Positions 1-6,643 of a DNA stretch of 10,669 nt are shown piece by piece. The notes under the pieces were generated by a model. It did not search any database. It saw nothing but the letters and a program-made list of their open reading frames with translations, and was not told where the DNA came from. Source of the DNA: JBFKOL01 sp041628815. Its GTDB lineage: Bacteria > Bacteroidota > Bacteroidia > Chitinophagales > Saprospiraceae. The position numbers and the translations under genes are program-made. The stretch's first letter is position 1. The number at the start of each line of letters is the position of its first letter. The stretch covers positions 1-10,669 of the forward strand of contig JBFKOL010000129.1 of the NCBI GenBank assembly GCA_041628815.1, written 5' to 3'.

Positions 1-1047
1 AGGTGGTACATAGATTTCCATACGGTGACCCATGTTAAAAACCTGGTACATTTCTTTCCGGCTCGTACCAGACTCTCTTTCTATCAAAGCGAATAAAGGG
101 GGCAACGCGAACAAATGGTCCTTCACGATACGCTTCCCCTTGACAAATTTCATAACCTTGGTCTGAGCGCCACCTGTACAATGAATCAATCCATGTACTT
201 TGATCTTTTGTTCTTCCAGCAACACACGCAAAAATGGTGTGTACGTACGGGTTGGAGAAAGGATGAGCTTGCCAAGTGGAATCTCAAGGGTTTCATTGAT
301 ACGCACCAAATCCGTCAACAAAAGACTTCCACTATATACCAGATCACCCGGCATAGACGGATCAAATGATTCAGGATAGCTATTCGTGTAAACCGAAGAG
401 AGCAAGTCATGCCTGGCACTTGTGAGCCCATTGGACCCCATACCCCCGTTATACCCTTCTTCATAATTGGTTTTTCCAAAAGAGGCCAATCCAACGATAA
501 CATCACCTTCCCTGATATCGTTCCGGATCACACTGGATCTCGGCATTCTGCCAAATGCCGTGATGCCAACATCCACCGTGCGGACAATATCGCCCACATC
601 CGCAGTTTCGCCTCCAGAGAGGTGCAGGCGAATACCCTGTTGCTTCATTTTCTCAGCAAATACCTGAGCTGCACGTATAATGCGCGAGATCACTTCTCCA
701 GGAATCAGATTTTTATTTCTTCCTACAGTAGAAGATATCAATATGTCTTGAATACAACCTGTACATGCCATATCATCAATGTTCATAACAATGGCGTCTT
801 GTACGATTCCGTCCCAGACCTCCATATCACCGGTCTCCTTCCAGTACAAATATGCCAGGCTTGTCTTGGTACCCGCGGTATCTGCGTGCATAATGTTACA
901 CATGGCTGGATCACCCGCCGCAAAATCGGGTAACACCTTGCAAAAGGCATTGGGAAAAAGTCCTTTGTCCATGGTGCGGATGGCCTTGTGAACGTCTTCT
1001 TTTGAAGCCGAAACACCACGCTTTTCATATCTCGATTCTAAAGTCAT
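1..1047 (-). CDS. purM: Phosphoribosylformylglycinamidine cyclo-ligase (AIR synthetase), partial
   Basis: PurM closes the imidazole ring of FGAM with ATP to give aminoimidazole ribonucleotide, the fifth step of de novo purine synthesis in the cytoplasm. The frame opens with ATG at 1047 and stays open for 349 codons to base 1, so the C-terminus lies outside the window. Visible motifs are the N-terminal RYEKRGVSASKEDVH, the HADTAGTK nucleotide/substrate loop at residues 54-61, a NIDDMACTG stretch at 89-97, GGETADVGD at 145-153 and EMYQVFNMGHRMEIYV near the edge. This is the long Bacteroidota-like form, for which I recall a length near 390 residues, so roughly 40 are missing. It starts 9 bases after the permease stop, which suggests cotranscription. 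No Shine-Dalgarno sequence precedes it. The identification is very secure; the missing end is due to the window edge and gives no sign of a broken gene. Confidence 0.95.
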   Translation of the reverse strand, partial: MTLESRYEKRGVSASKEDVHKAIRTMDKGLFPNAFCKVLPDFAAGDPAMCNIMHADTAGTKTSLAYLYWKETGDMEVWDGIVQDAIVMNIDDMACTGCIQDILISSTVGRNKNLIPGEVISRIIRAAQVFAEKMKQQGIRLHLSGGETADVGDIVRTVDVGITAFGRMPRSSVIRNDIREGDVIVGLASFGKTNYEEGYNGGMGSNGLTSARHDLLSSVYTNSYPESFDPSMPGDLVYSGSLLLTDLVRINETLEIPLGKLILSPTRTYTPFLRVLLEEQKIKVHGLIHCTGGAQTKVMKFVKGKRIVKDHLFALPPLFALIERESGTSRKEMYQVFNMGHRMEIYVPP

Positions 1048-1056
1048 TTTGTCTGG

Positions 1057-2106
1057 TTAGAATTGTATCCGTGGATCGAGGATTCTATAGCCAAGATCTA
1101 CAAGTATGTTAATGATTATGAACAATGAGCAACTCAAAAGAAGGGCTCCTAAAATAACAGGTATGTCATAGTTGAGCAAAGCCGTAACCGTCAAAAAACC
1201 AAGTCCTTTGAAGTTGAAGATAAACTCGACAAAAAATGCACCTGCCAATAAGGAAGCAAACCATCCAGAAAGTGCCGTAAATAACGGATTTAGGGCATTT
1301 CTCAGTACGTGAACGCGCATCAGCCTGGATCGTCCTACACCTTTAGCCATAGCAGCCAGAACATATTTCTCGCCGAGTACCTGGAGAACAGAGCTCCTGG
1401 TCAGTTGAAGCACTATGGAGACCGGCCTCACGCCAAGGGCTAAGGCAGGAAGAATTAAATTTTTTACAACCAATCGTTCTTCACCAAGATTATTCAGCTC
1501 AAATAAGCTTCCCTGAATGTTGAGGCCAGTGTATGATCTTAACACAAAACCAAATACGATGGCCAGAACAATGGCCGTGACGTAGGAAGGAACGGAATAT
1601 CCCAATGTAGAGACCAACACAAGAAAAGAGTCCAGCCATTTACCTTTGTTCAGAGCAGCCAGCACACCCAATGCCACACCTATCAACGATGCAAATGTAA
1701 TGGCCGTGACTGCAAGGATAAAGGTGCTGGGCAGGGCGAACCACAACATTTCACCTACGGGCCTGCCCGTCTGGTAAGACTCCCTCAGATACGGGGCTTT
1801 AATGCCGAGATGAAATTCTTCACCAATAAACATCCGGTATCCCTTGTATGTATCTTTCCACATTCGACGGTCACCTGCTACAACCGGAGAAACATCGCAA
1901 AGGTAATTGGCCAACTGCCGGTAAAGAGGCAGGTCAAGGCCAAGTTCACTTCTTTTAGCAGCTACGGTCTGGTCATCCATTCTTTGGCCAAAAGTTAACC
2001 GAGCGGGGTCTACAGGGGTCATATATACGATCGAGGAAACAATCACGGTCACGAGGACGAGCACGACCAAGCCGTACATGATTCTCGTTGCGATAAATTG
2101 TACCAT
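1057..2106 (-). CDS. ABC transporter permease, DppB/OppB (oligopeptide) type
   Basis: This is an inner-membrane permease subunit of a binding-protein-dependent ABC importer. Sequence supports about six membrane segments, near residues 11-29, 128-150, 160-190, 217-232, 276-298 and 317-340 (counted from the ATG at 2106). The cytoplasmic EAA-like loop that contacts the ATPase is at about 247-275 (YVLAAMAKGVGRSRLMRVHVLRNALNP). The C-terminal LGYRILDPRI is typical of the DppB/OppB family. The loop between segments 1 and 2 is about 95 residues, longer than in the E. coli proteins. An upstream TTG at 2115 would add three residues and has a GAGG sequence 7 bases before it; I prefer the ATG but cannot settle this. 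No partner permease, ATPase or binding protein gene is in the window, so the substrate is unknown. It lies directly upstream of purM. Confidence 0.9.
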   Translation of the reverse strand: MVQFIATRIMYGLVVLVLVTVIVSSIVYMTPVDPARLTFGQRMDDQTVAAKRSELGLDLPLYRQLANYLCDVSPVVAGDRRMWKDTYKGYRMFIGEEFHLGIKAPYLRESYQTGRPVGEMLWFALPSTFILAVTAITFASLIGVALGVLAALNKGKWLDSFLVLVSTLGYSVPSYVTAIVLAIVFGFVLRSYTGLNIQGSLFELNNLGEERLVVKNLILPALALGVRPVSIVLQLTRSSVLQVLGEKYVLAAMAKGVGRSRLMRVHVLRNALNPLFTALSGWFASLLAGAFFVEFIFNFKGLGFLTVTALLNYDIPVILGALLLSCSLFIIINILVDLGYRILDPRIQF

Positions 2107-2122
2107 CCAAGACAATTAATAT

Positions 2123-2126
2123 CCTC
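2123..2126 (-). promoter_or_regulatory. Possible Shine-Dalgarno sequence of the permease gene
   Basis: On the minus strand GAGG sits 7 bases before a TTG at 2115 and 16 bases before the ATG at 2106. It is the only reasonable Shine-Dalgarno match I see among the starts here, and its spacing favours the TTG start. A chance match is possible because the other genes do not use such sites. Confidence 0.3.
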
Positions 2127-2148
2127 TTTCACCGCTCAAGATAAATTT

Positions 2149-2156
2149 TATGTTTT
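2149..2156 (+). promoter_or_regulatory. Possible -7 promoter element for bshC
   Basis: TATGTTTT matches seven of eight positions of the Bacteroidota -7 consensus TAnnTTTG. It lies in the spacer between the divergent permease and bshC genes and would give a leader of roughly 40 bases. No clear -33 TTG is visible at the expected distance. I found no equally good candidate for the permease on the other strand. Confidence 0.25.
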
Positions 2157-2203
2157 GTTTTGTGATCCAACCATAAGGAATTGTCTGAGCTACAAATCTC
2201 GAA

Positions 2204-3811
2204 ATGTATTACAAAAAAGAAATTGACTACGAAGATGTTCCGCAACTCTCTGAGCGTGACAAGACTTATCAGCAAAATCCTGCCTCGCTCAATCAATTTT
2301 TCCGATACCTGCCAGTAATCGACTCTTTCGATGAGGTGATAAGAACCAGAAAAGCTTACAGCACCGACCGCCAATTGTTGACAGATGAAATTCGTCGTCA
2401 ATATGAAAAAGCAGGTATGAGTGCTGCCGTTAAACACAATATCGATCTCCTCGAGAGGGGTGACACGTTTACCATAATAACCGCTCATCAGCCTGTGCTC
2501 CTCACTGGCCCTCTTTACTTCATTTTTAAAATTGCAGGCGTCCTAAGTTTAAGTGCCCAGCTGAACAATCGCTATGAAGACGTCAATGTAGTTCCTGTAT
2601 TCATCCTTGGGGGAGAAGACCACGATTTTGACGAAATCGCCAGTGTACATCTATTTAACAAGACATTCACGTGGGAGAGCATTCAGAAAGGAGCTGTCGG
2701 AAGGATGTCGCTGGACGACTTGAAACCAACCTTAGAAGAGATTTTAGAGCGTTTTGGGACCAGCCCATTTGCCGTGCAACTCGAGGAGTTGATTCGAAAA
2801 GCCTACAGCGAAGCCCATAATTACGGTGATTTTACATTCCGACTTATAAATGAACTGTTTAAGGACCATGGATTGGTGGTGGTGAATATGGATAACAGGC
2901 CTCTCAAATCGGCATTCTTACCATTGGTAGTGAAAGATCTACAGGAATTGATATCTCATCGTACGGTCAATCACGACCAAAAAGAGTTGGAAAAGATTGG
3001 TTTCAAATCACAAGCCCTTGCTAGGGAAGTCAACCTATTTTATCATGGTGAAGACAGAATGCTCATCATGCGTACTGACTCAGGGCATTACCAGATCGGT
3101 GATGAAGAGATGAACCTCGACGCATTGCTGAAACTCTTGCGCGAAAATCCTGAGAATGTCAGTCCCAATGTTGTCCTGCGTCCCCTGTTCCAGGAATTCA
3201 TCTTTCCCAATCTCGCTTACATTGGAGGTGGCGGCGAACTCGCATACTGGATGGAGAGAAAATCCATGTTTGAAGCATTCAATGTGCCTTTTCCCATGCT
3301 GATAAGGAGGGACTCTTTTATGCTGGTAGACAGACGCAGTATGAACAACCTTGAACTATTGGGCCTCCCCGTAACAGAGTTATTTGATCGTGAAGAGCAG
3401 ATCATCAACCGTTATGCCCTCCAACAGGCAGCGACTGAAATCAATCTCGATGGATCCAAGAAGAAATTAAAAGATCTGTTTTCAGAAATTGCCGAATTAT
3501 CCAAAGCTGTCGATCCCACCCTCTTCAAAAGCGTGATGGGAGAGTGCGCCAAAGCCGAAAAAATAATCGAATATCTGGAGAGTAAACTCCTCAAAGCTGA
3601 AAAGCGCAACCGCACAACCGAGCTGAGAAAAATTTCGAACTTAAAGGGTAAATTCTTTCCCGGCAACGATGGCCTTCAGGAGCGTTATGATAACTTCATT
3701 CCCTATTTCCTGAGATACGGCCCATCGTGGATAGAAACCATGATACAATTGGCGGATCCTCTGAACAAGTCCTTCAAAATCCTGATTGAAAATGGAAATC
3801 AATCAAAGTAA
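2204..3811 (+). CDS. bshC: Bacillithiol biosynthesis cysteine-adding enzyme BshC
   Basis: BshC is the putative ligase for the last step of bacillithiol synthesis, adding cysteine to glucosaminyl-malate to make the low-molecular-weight thiol used for redox balance and detoxification. The protein is 535 residues, close to the family norm. Family signatures are HQPVLLTGPLY at residues 95-105 (usually written GQQ-x-GLFTGPLY), VPVFILGGEDHDFDEI at about 130-145, and the glycine-rich FPNLAYIGGGGELAYWME region at about 333-353. A lysine/glutamate-rich segment near 440-474 looks like the helical coiled-coil arm of the family. The ATG at 2204 gives the expected N-terminus; there is no Shine-Dalgarno site. 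It is divergent from the permease, and its last 13 bases overlap the 3' end of accD. The glycosyltransferase (bshA) and deacetylase (bshB) genes are not in the window, which is common because these genes are usually scattered. Confidence 0.95.
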   Translation: MYYKKEIDYEDVPQLSERDKTYQQNPASLNQFFRYLPVIDSFDEVIRTRKAYSTDRQLLTDEIRRQYEKAGMSAAVKHNIDLLERGDTFTIITAHQPVLLTGPLYFIFKIAGVLSLSAQLNNRYEDVNVVPVFILGGEDHDFDEIASVHLFNKTFTWESIQKGAVGRMSLDDLKPTLEEILERFGTSPFAVQLEELIRKAYSEAHNYGDFTFRLINELFKDHGLVVVNMDNRPLKSAFLPLVVKDLQELISHRTVNHDQKELEKIGFKSQALAREVNLFYHGEDRMLIMRTDSGHYQIGDEEMNLDALLKLLRENPENVSPNVVLRPLFQEFIFPNLAYIGGGGELAYWMERKSMFEAFNVPFPMLIRRDSFMLVDRRSMNNLELLGLPVTELFDREEQIINRYALQQAATEINLDGSKKKLKDLFSEIAELSKAVDPTLFKSVMGECAKAEKIIEYLESKLLKAEKRNRTTELRKISNLKGKFFPGNDGLQERYDNFIPYFLRYGPSWIETMIQLADPLNKSFKILIENGNQSK

Positions 3812-4638
3812 GCCAGCAATTCGTCGAGTTTGTTCTTTAACTCTCGCCTGTCTACTATGAAGTCGAGAAAGCCGTGATCGAGAAGAAACTCCGACCGCTG
3901 AAATCCATCCGGAAGGTCTTTTTTGATCGTTTCCTTTATAACCCGGGGACCAGCAAAACCGATTAGGGCATTCGGCTCGGCAAAATTAATATCTCCAAGC
4001 ATGGCAAAAGAAGCCGTAACACCTCCAGTTGTAGGATCGGTAAGAAAAGAAAAGAATGGGATTTTAGCCCGGCTGAGTTGTGTAAGTTTTGCACTTGTCT
4101 TGGCGAGTTGCATGAGAGAAAAGGCAGACTCCATCATCCTGGCACCTCCTGATTTCGAAATAATCATGAGCGGAATCTTGTGTTCGATGCAATAGTCAAT
4201 GGAGAGCGAAATTTTCTCTCCTACGACAGAACCCATGGAGCCTCCAATGAAAGAAAAGTCCATCGCAGCAACCACGATCGGACGTTTGTTGATTTTTCCC
4301 ACAGCCACTGAAATGGCATCATAAAGAGAAGTTTTTTCTTCGGCCTTTTTCAGGCGTGAATCGTAGGACTTCAAATCCGTAAACTCGAGAAAGTTATACG
4401 AACGCAAGTTTTCAAATAACAATTTGAATCTCCGGCCAAAAAGAATGTTAAAATAGTCGTGTGATCCTATTCGAAAATGATTGTCACAACCCGGACAAAT
4501 AAAAAACTCTTTTTCCAGCTCAAGGATTGTATAGGTACCCCCACAGGCGTTGCATTTCTGCCAAAAACCATCGGGCACCTCCTTTTTATCCTGGGTACTT
4601 GTCTGGATACCCTCACGCAATCTTTTAAACCAACCCAT
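3799..4638 (-). CDS. accD: Acetyl-CoA carboxylase carboxyltransferase subunit beta
   Basis: AccD and AccA form the carboxyltransferase that moves the carboxyl group from biotin to acetyl-CoA, giving malonyl-CoA for fatty acid synthesis in the cytoplasm. The protein is 279 residues, normal for the family. A four-cysteine zinc ribbon is visible at C29, C32, C48 and C51. The crotonase-like core follows, with GGSMGSVVGEK at 132-142, SKSGGARMMES at 161-171, DPTTGGVTASFAMLGD at 201-216 and GFAGPRVI at 227-234. The ATG start giving MGWFKRL is typical of AccD. The gene lies 117 bases downstream of hemE on the same strand and overlaps the end of bshC tail to tail. accA, accB and accC are absent here. 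There is no Shine-Dalgarno site. Identification is very secure. Confidence 0.97.
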   Translation of the reverse strand: MGWFKRLREGIQTSTQDKKEVPDGFWQKCNACGGTYTILELEKEFFICPGCDNHFRIGSHDYFNILFGRRFKLLFENLRSYNFLEFTDLKSYDSRLKKAEEKTSLYDAISVAVGKINKRPIVVAAMDFSFIGGSMGSVVGEKISLSIDYCIEHKIPLMIISKSGGARMMESAFSLMQLAKTSAKLTQLSRAKIPFFSFLTDPTTGGVTASFAMLGDINFAEPNALIGFAGPRVIKETIKKDLPDGFQRSEFLLDHGFLDFIVDRRELKNKLDELLAYFD

Positions 4639-4694
4639 ACGGATACTTTAGGTGATTAAAGTAGTCTCGTCATGTTCATGGAAATCAGCCTGGG

Positions 4695-4702
4695 TAAAAG
4701 TA
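4695..4702 (-). promoter_or_regulatory. Weak -7 element candidate upstream of accD
   Basis: On the minus strand TACTTTTA matches seven of eight positions of TAnnTTTG and would give a leader of about 50 bases for accD. The 117-base hemE-accD spacer is AT-rich and is the longest same-strand spacer here, so accD may have its own promoter. Such AT-rich sequence often produces matches by chance, and no -33 TTG is evident. Confidence 0.2.
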
Positions 4703-4755
4703 AACAATATAATTTGATATACTAAAAAATTAAGAAAAAGCACCGCTATAATAAA

Positions 4756-5793
4756 TCATAATTCATTGTACCTGAACCTTTTAACAGTATCAATGAAAAG
4801 CTTTACTTTATCGGCGTCTGTATCGGGGTAAACACCATGACCAAGATTCACGATATGCTTTCTGCCAAAGCTTTTCAACATTTCCTGGGTTTTCCTTATT
4901 ATTTCGTCTTCCGAAGCGTAAAGCTGGCATGGATCCATATTGCCTTGTATCACCAAATCTCTTCCCAGGATTTCTCTTGCAAAGGCCGGCGGTGTTTTCC
5001 AGTCTAGCCCGAGCGCATCAAAAGGAATCGTTTCTAAATTTTGAAAGACGGACCAGGCACCCTTTGGAAACAGGATCACGGGCACGCCTTTGATCGCTTC
5101 GCAAATCCGCCGGATATAAGGTATCGAAAACTCTTTATACTGGTCGGGAGACAACTGGTCTGCCCACGAATCGAATAATTGAATTACATCAATGCCACAA
5201 CGCATTTTTTCATGGAGATACGATATGATGGTAGTTGTAATTTTATCCATCAGTTCGTGTGCGTCTTCAGGGTGCTGGTACAGAAACCGCTTGGCCTTTG
5301 AAAAAGTCTTACTTCCTGAACCCTCTACCATATAGGCAAACAATGTCCATGGTGCACCGCTGAATCCGATGAGAGGGACGCGATGATCAATTCTCCTTTT
5401 GGTAAGTTCAATGGATTCGTAAACATAGTCCAGTCGTTTGCTTGCGAGAACGCCGCCAGAAAGCTGGTCAATATCTTCCCGGTTTGAAATTTTTGTTGAA
5501 AAAACCGGACCACGTGATTCTACAATATCATAATCCAAACCCATAGCTTCAGGGATGACGAGGATATCCGAAAAAAGTATGGCGGCATCCACACCAAGGA
5601 TTTCAAGGGGCTCGACTGTCACTTCTGCGATAAGTCTCGGATTCTGAACGAGTTCTTTAAAGCCACCGACGCTTGCCCGTATCTTTCGATACCCAGGTAA
5701 AATCCTACCAGCCTGCCGCATGACCCATACGGGGGGACGTTCTATGTTTTTATCCTTGAATACGTCTAAAATAAGTTCATTTTTGTATCGCAT
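4756..5793 (-). CDS. hemE: Uroporphyrinogen decarboxylase
   Basis: HemE removes four carboxyl groups from uroporphyrinogen III to give coproporphyrinogen III, a cytoplasmic step of haem synthesis that needs no cofactor. With the ATG at 5793 the protein has 345 residues, a normal length. The N-terminal signature PPVWVMRQAGRILPGYR carries the substrate-binding arginines (R26 and R30). Further expected residues are D76 in FSDIL (the aspartate that binds the pyrrole nitrogens), Y154 in AYMVEG, S209 in FDSWADQL and H319 in NLGHGVYPDTD. A longer frame begins with GTG at 5799 and adds two residues; the ATG gives the more usual MRYKNELIL start. No Shine-Dalgarno site is present. The gene is divergent from dapB, with about 50 bases between start codons, and lies upstream of accD. 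No other haem genes are in the window. Confidence 0.97.
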   Translation of the reverse strand: MRYKNELILDVFKDKNIERPPVWVMRQAGRILPGYRKIRASVGGFKELVQNPRLIAEVTVEPLEILGVDAAILFSDILVIPEAMGLDYDIVESRGPVFSTKISNREDIDQLSGGVLASKRLDYVYESIELTKRRIDHRVPLIGFSGAPWTLFAYMVEGSGSKTFSKAKRFLYQHPEDAHELMDKITTTIISYLHEKMRCGIDVIQLFDSWADQLSPDQYKEFSIPYIRRICEAIKGVPVILFPKGAWSVFQNLETIPFDALGLDWKTPPAFAREILGRDLVIQGNMDPCQLYASEDEIIRKTQEMLKSFGRKHIVNLGHGVYPDTDADKVKLFIDTVKRFRYNEL

Positions 5794-5811
5794 AGTCACA
5801 TTTTAGTGTGG

Positions 5812-5819
5812 CAAAAATA
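5812..5819 (-). promoter_or_regulatory. Probable -7 promoter element for hemE
   Basis: Read on the minus strand, TATTTTTG is an exact match to the Bacteroidota consensus TAnnTTTG. It would start transcription about 12-15 bases before the hemE ATG at 5793. It overlaps by two bases a near match for dapB on the other strand. I see no clear -33 TTG at ideal spacing, so the call rests on the -7 match and position. Confidence 0.4.
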
Positions 5820-5825
5820 CATTTT
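5818..5825 (+). promoter_or_regulatory. Possible -7 promoter element for dapB
   Basis: TACATTTT matches seven of eight positions of TAnnTTTG and lies 19 bases before the dapB ATG at 5845, giving a short leader. Its first two bases are shared with the minus-strand hemE element. Confidence 0.3.
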
Positions 5826-5844
5826 CGAGTCAGAAACTAATATT

Positions 5845-6567
5845 ATGAATATTGCTCTCGTCGGGTATGGTAAAATGGGCAGGACCATCGAAAGACTAGC
5901 CATCCACCAAGGACATAACATCGTAGGTATAATAGATGTTGAAAACAGGTCAAACTTGATTGAAATCGTTTCTCAAGCTGATGTAGCCATAGAGTTCACC
6001 CATCCCGAATCAGCGTACCAAAATATCCGGGATTGCCTGTCAACCCGTACTCCGGTGGTTTGCGGAACGACCGGGTGGCTGGATCGCATGGAAAAAGTGA
6101 AGAAACTGGTCGAAGAAAATGATACATCATTCCTCTACGCATCAAACTTCAGTATCGGAGTCAATCTTTTCTTTGCCTTGAATGAGTTCTTGGTAAATCT
6201 TATGAAAGATCATGAAGCCTATCAGGCTTCAATCGACGAGACCCATCATATCCATAAAAAAGACGCACCAAGTGGAACGGCCATCACGCTTGCCGAGGGA
6301 ATTGTGGAATGCCATCCAGCTTATAAGGCCTGGAGCTTATCAAGTCACTTGAATGCCGGTCATCCAGAAGTACCTATCGCGGCAACCCGAGAAGGAGAAG
6401 TTTACGGGCGGCATCGCGTAAGTTATCGTTCTTCCATCGACGTAATAAGCATTGAACACGACGCCTTTTCACGAGATGGTTTTGCACTTGGTGCGATCCA
6501 GGCTGCAGCCTTCATCATCGGGCAAAAGGGGGTTTTTACCATGAAAGATGTATTAAAAATTGGATAA
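5845..6567 (+). CDS. dapB: 4-hydroxy-tetrahydrodipicolinate reductase
   Basis: DapB reduces 4-hydroxy-tetrahydrodipicolinate to tetrahydrodipicolinate with NAD(P)H, in the lysine and diaminopimelate pathway in the cytoplasm. The N-terminal Rossmann motif VGYGKMG is at residues 6-12 and the CGTTGW motif at 73-78. SNFSIGVNLFF at 100-110 leads into the substrate domain. DETHHIHKKDAPSGTA at 131-146 holds the likely catalytic histidine (H134) and lysine (K138), by analogy with E. coli H159 and K163. The C-terminal stretch at about 185-222 (EVYGRHRV to FALGAIQAAAF) is also typical. The protein is 240 residues, shorter than E. coli DapB (about 273) but usual for the compact form. An in-frame GTG at 5806 would add 13 residues that do not resemble the family, so the ATG at 5845 is chosen. 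A hairpin follows the gene. Confidence 0.96.
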   Translation: MNIALVGYGKMGRTIERLAIHQGHNIVGIIDVENRSNLIEIVSQADVAIEFTHPESAYQNIRDCLSTRTPVVCGTTGWLDRMEKVKKLVEENDTSFLYASNFSIGVNLFFALNEFLVNLMKDHEAYQASIDETHHIHKKDAPSGTAITLAEGIVECHPAYKAWSLSSHLNAGHPEVPIAATREGEVYGRHRVSYRSSIDVISIEHDAFSRDGFALGAIQAAAFIIGQKGVFTMKDVLKIG

Positions 6568-6583
6568 CCAATATTGTGGCATC

Positions 6584-6615
6584 CCGAAACCGAAAGATTT
6601 CGTTTCGGCATTTTG
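6584..6615 (+). terminator. Probable intrinsic terminator after dapB
   Basis: CCGAAAC at 6584-6590 pairs perfectly with GTTTCGG at 6602-6608. Inside it GAA/TTC can extend the stem around a short loop, with one bulged C. The stem is followed after CA by a short run of four T. The site starts 17 bases after the dapB stop and lies before dnaG. The T-run is short, so termination may be partial. Confidence 0.6.
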
Positions 6616-6622
6616 AATAACT

Positions 6623-6630
6623 TAGCCTTG
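6623..6630 (+). promoter_or_regulatory. Weak -7 element candidate for dnaG
   Basis: TAGCCTTG matches seven of eight positions of TAnnTTTG, 14 bases before the TTG start of dnaG and just after the dapB terminator. It would give a leader of under ten bases. No -33 element is clear. Confidence 0.2.
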
Positions 6631-6643
6631 CAATCAAACAATC

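Noticed and set aside
409..933. 174-codon open frame on the plus strand
   Set aside because: It lies wholly opposite purM, whose minus-strand frame is open for 349 codons with clear family motifs. The plus-strand protein is rich in Cys, His and Ser and resembles no family I know.
2129..2488. 119-codon minus-strand open frame overlapping the start of bshC
   Set aside because: It is antisense to the well-supported N-terminus of bshC and shows no recognisable domain.
4725..4750. Possible terminator after hemE (AGC-GGT-GCT followed by T-rich sequence on the minus strand)
   Set aside because: The stem is only three base pairs, too weak to call, although the T-rich tract is suggestive.
5806..5844. 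GTG-initiated extension of dapB by 13 residues
   Set aside because: The extra residues precede the Rossmann motif and do not fit the family start. The region also holds the candidate promoter elements.
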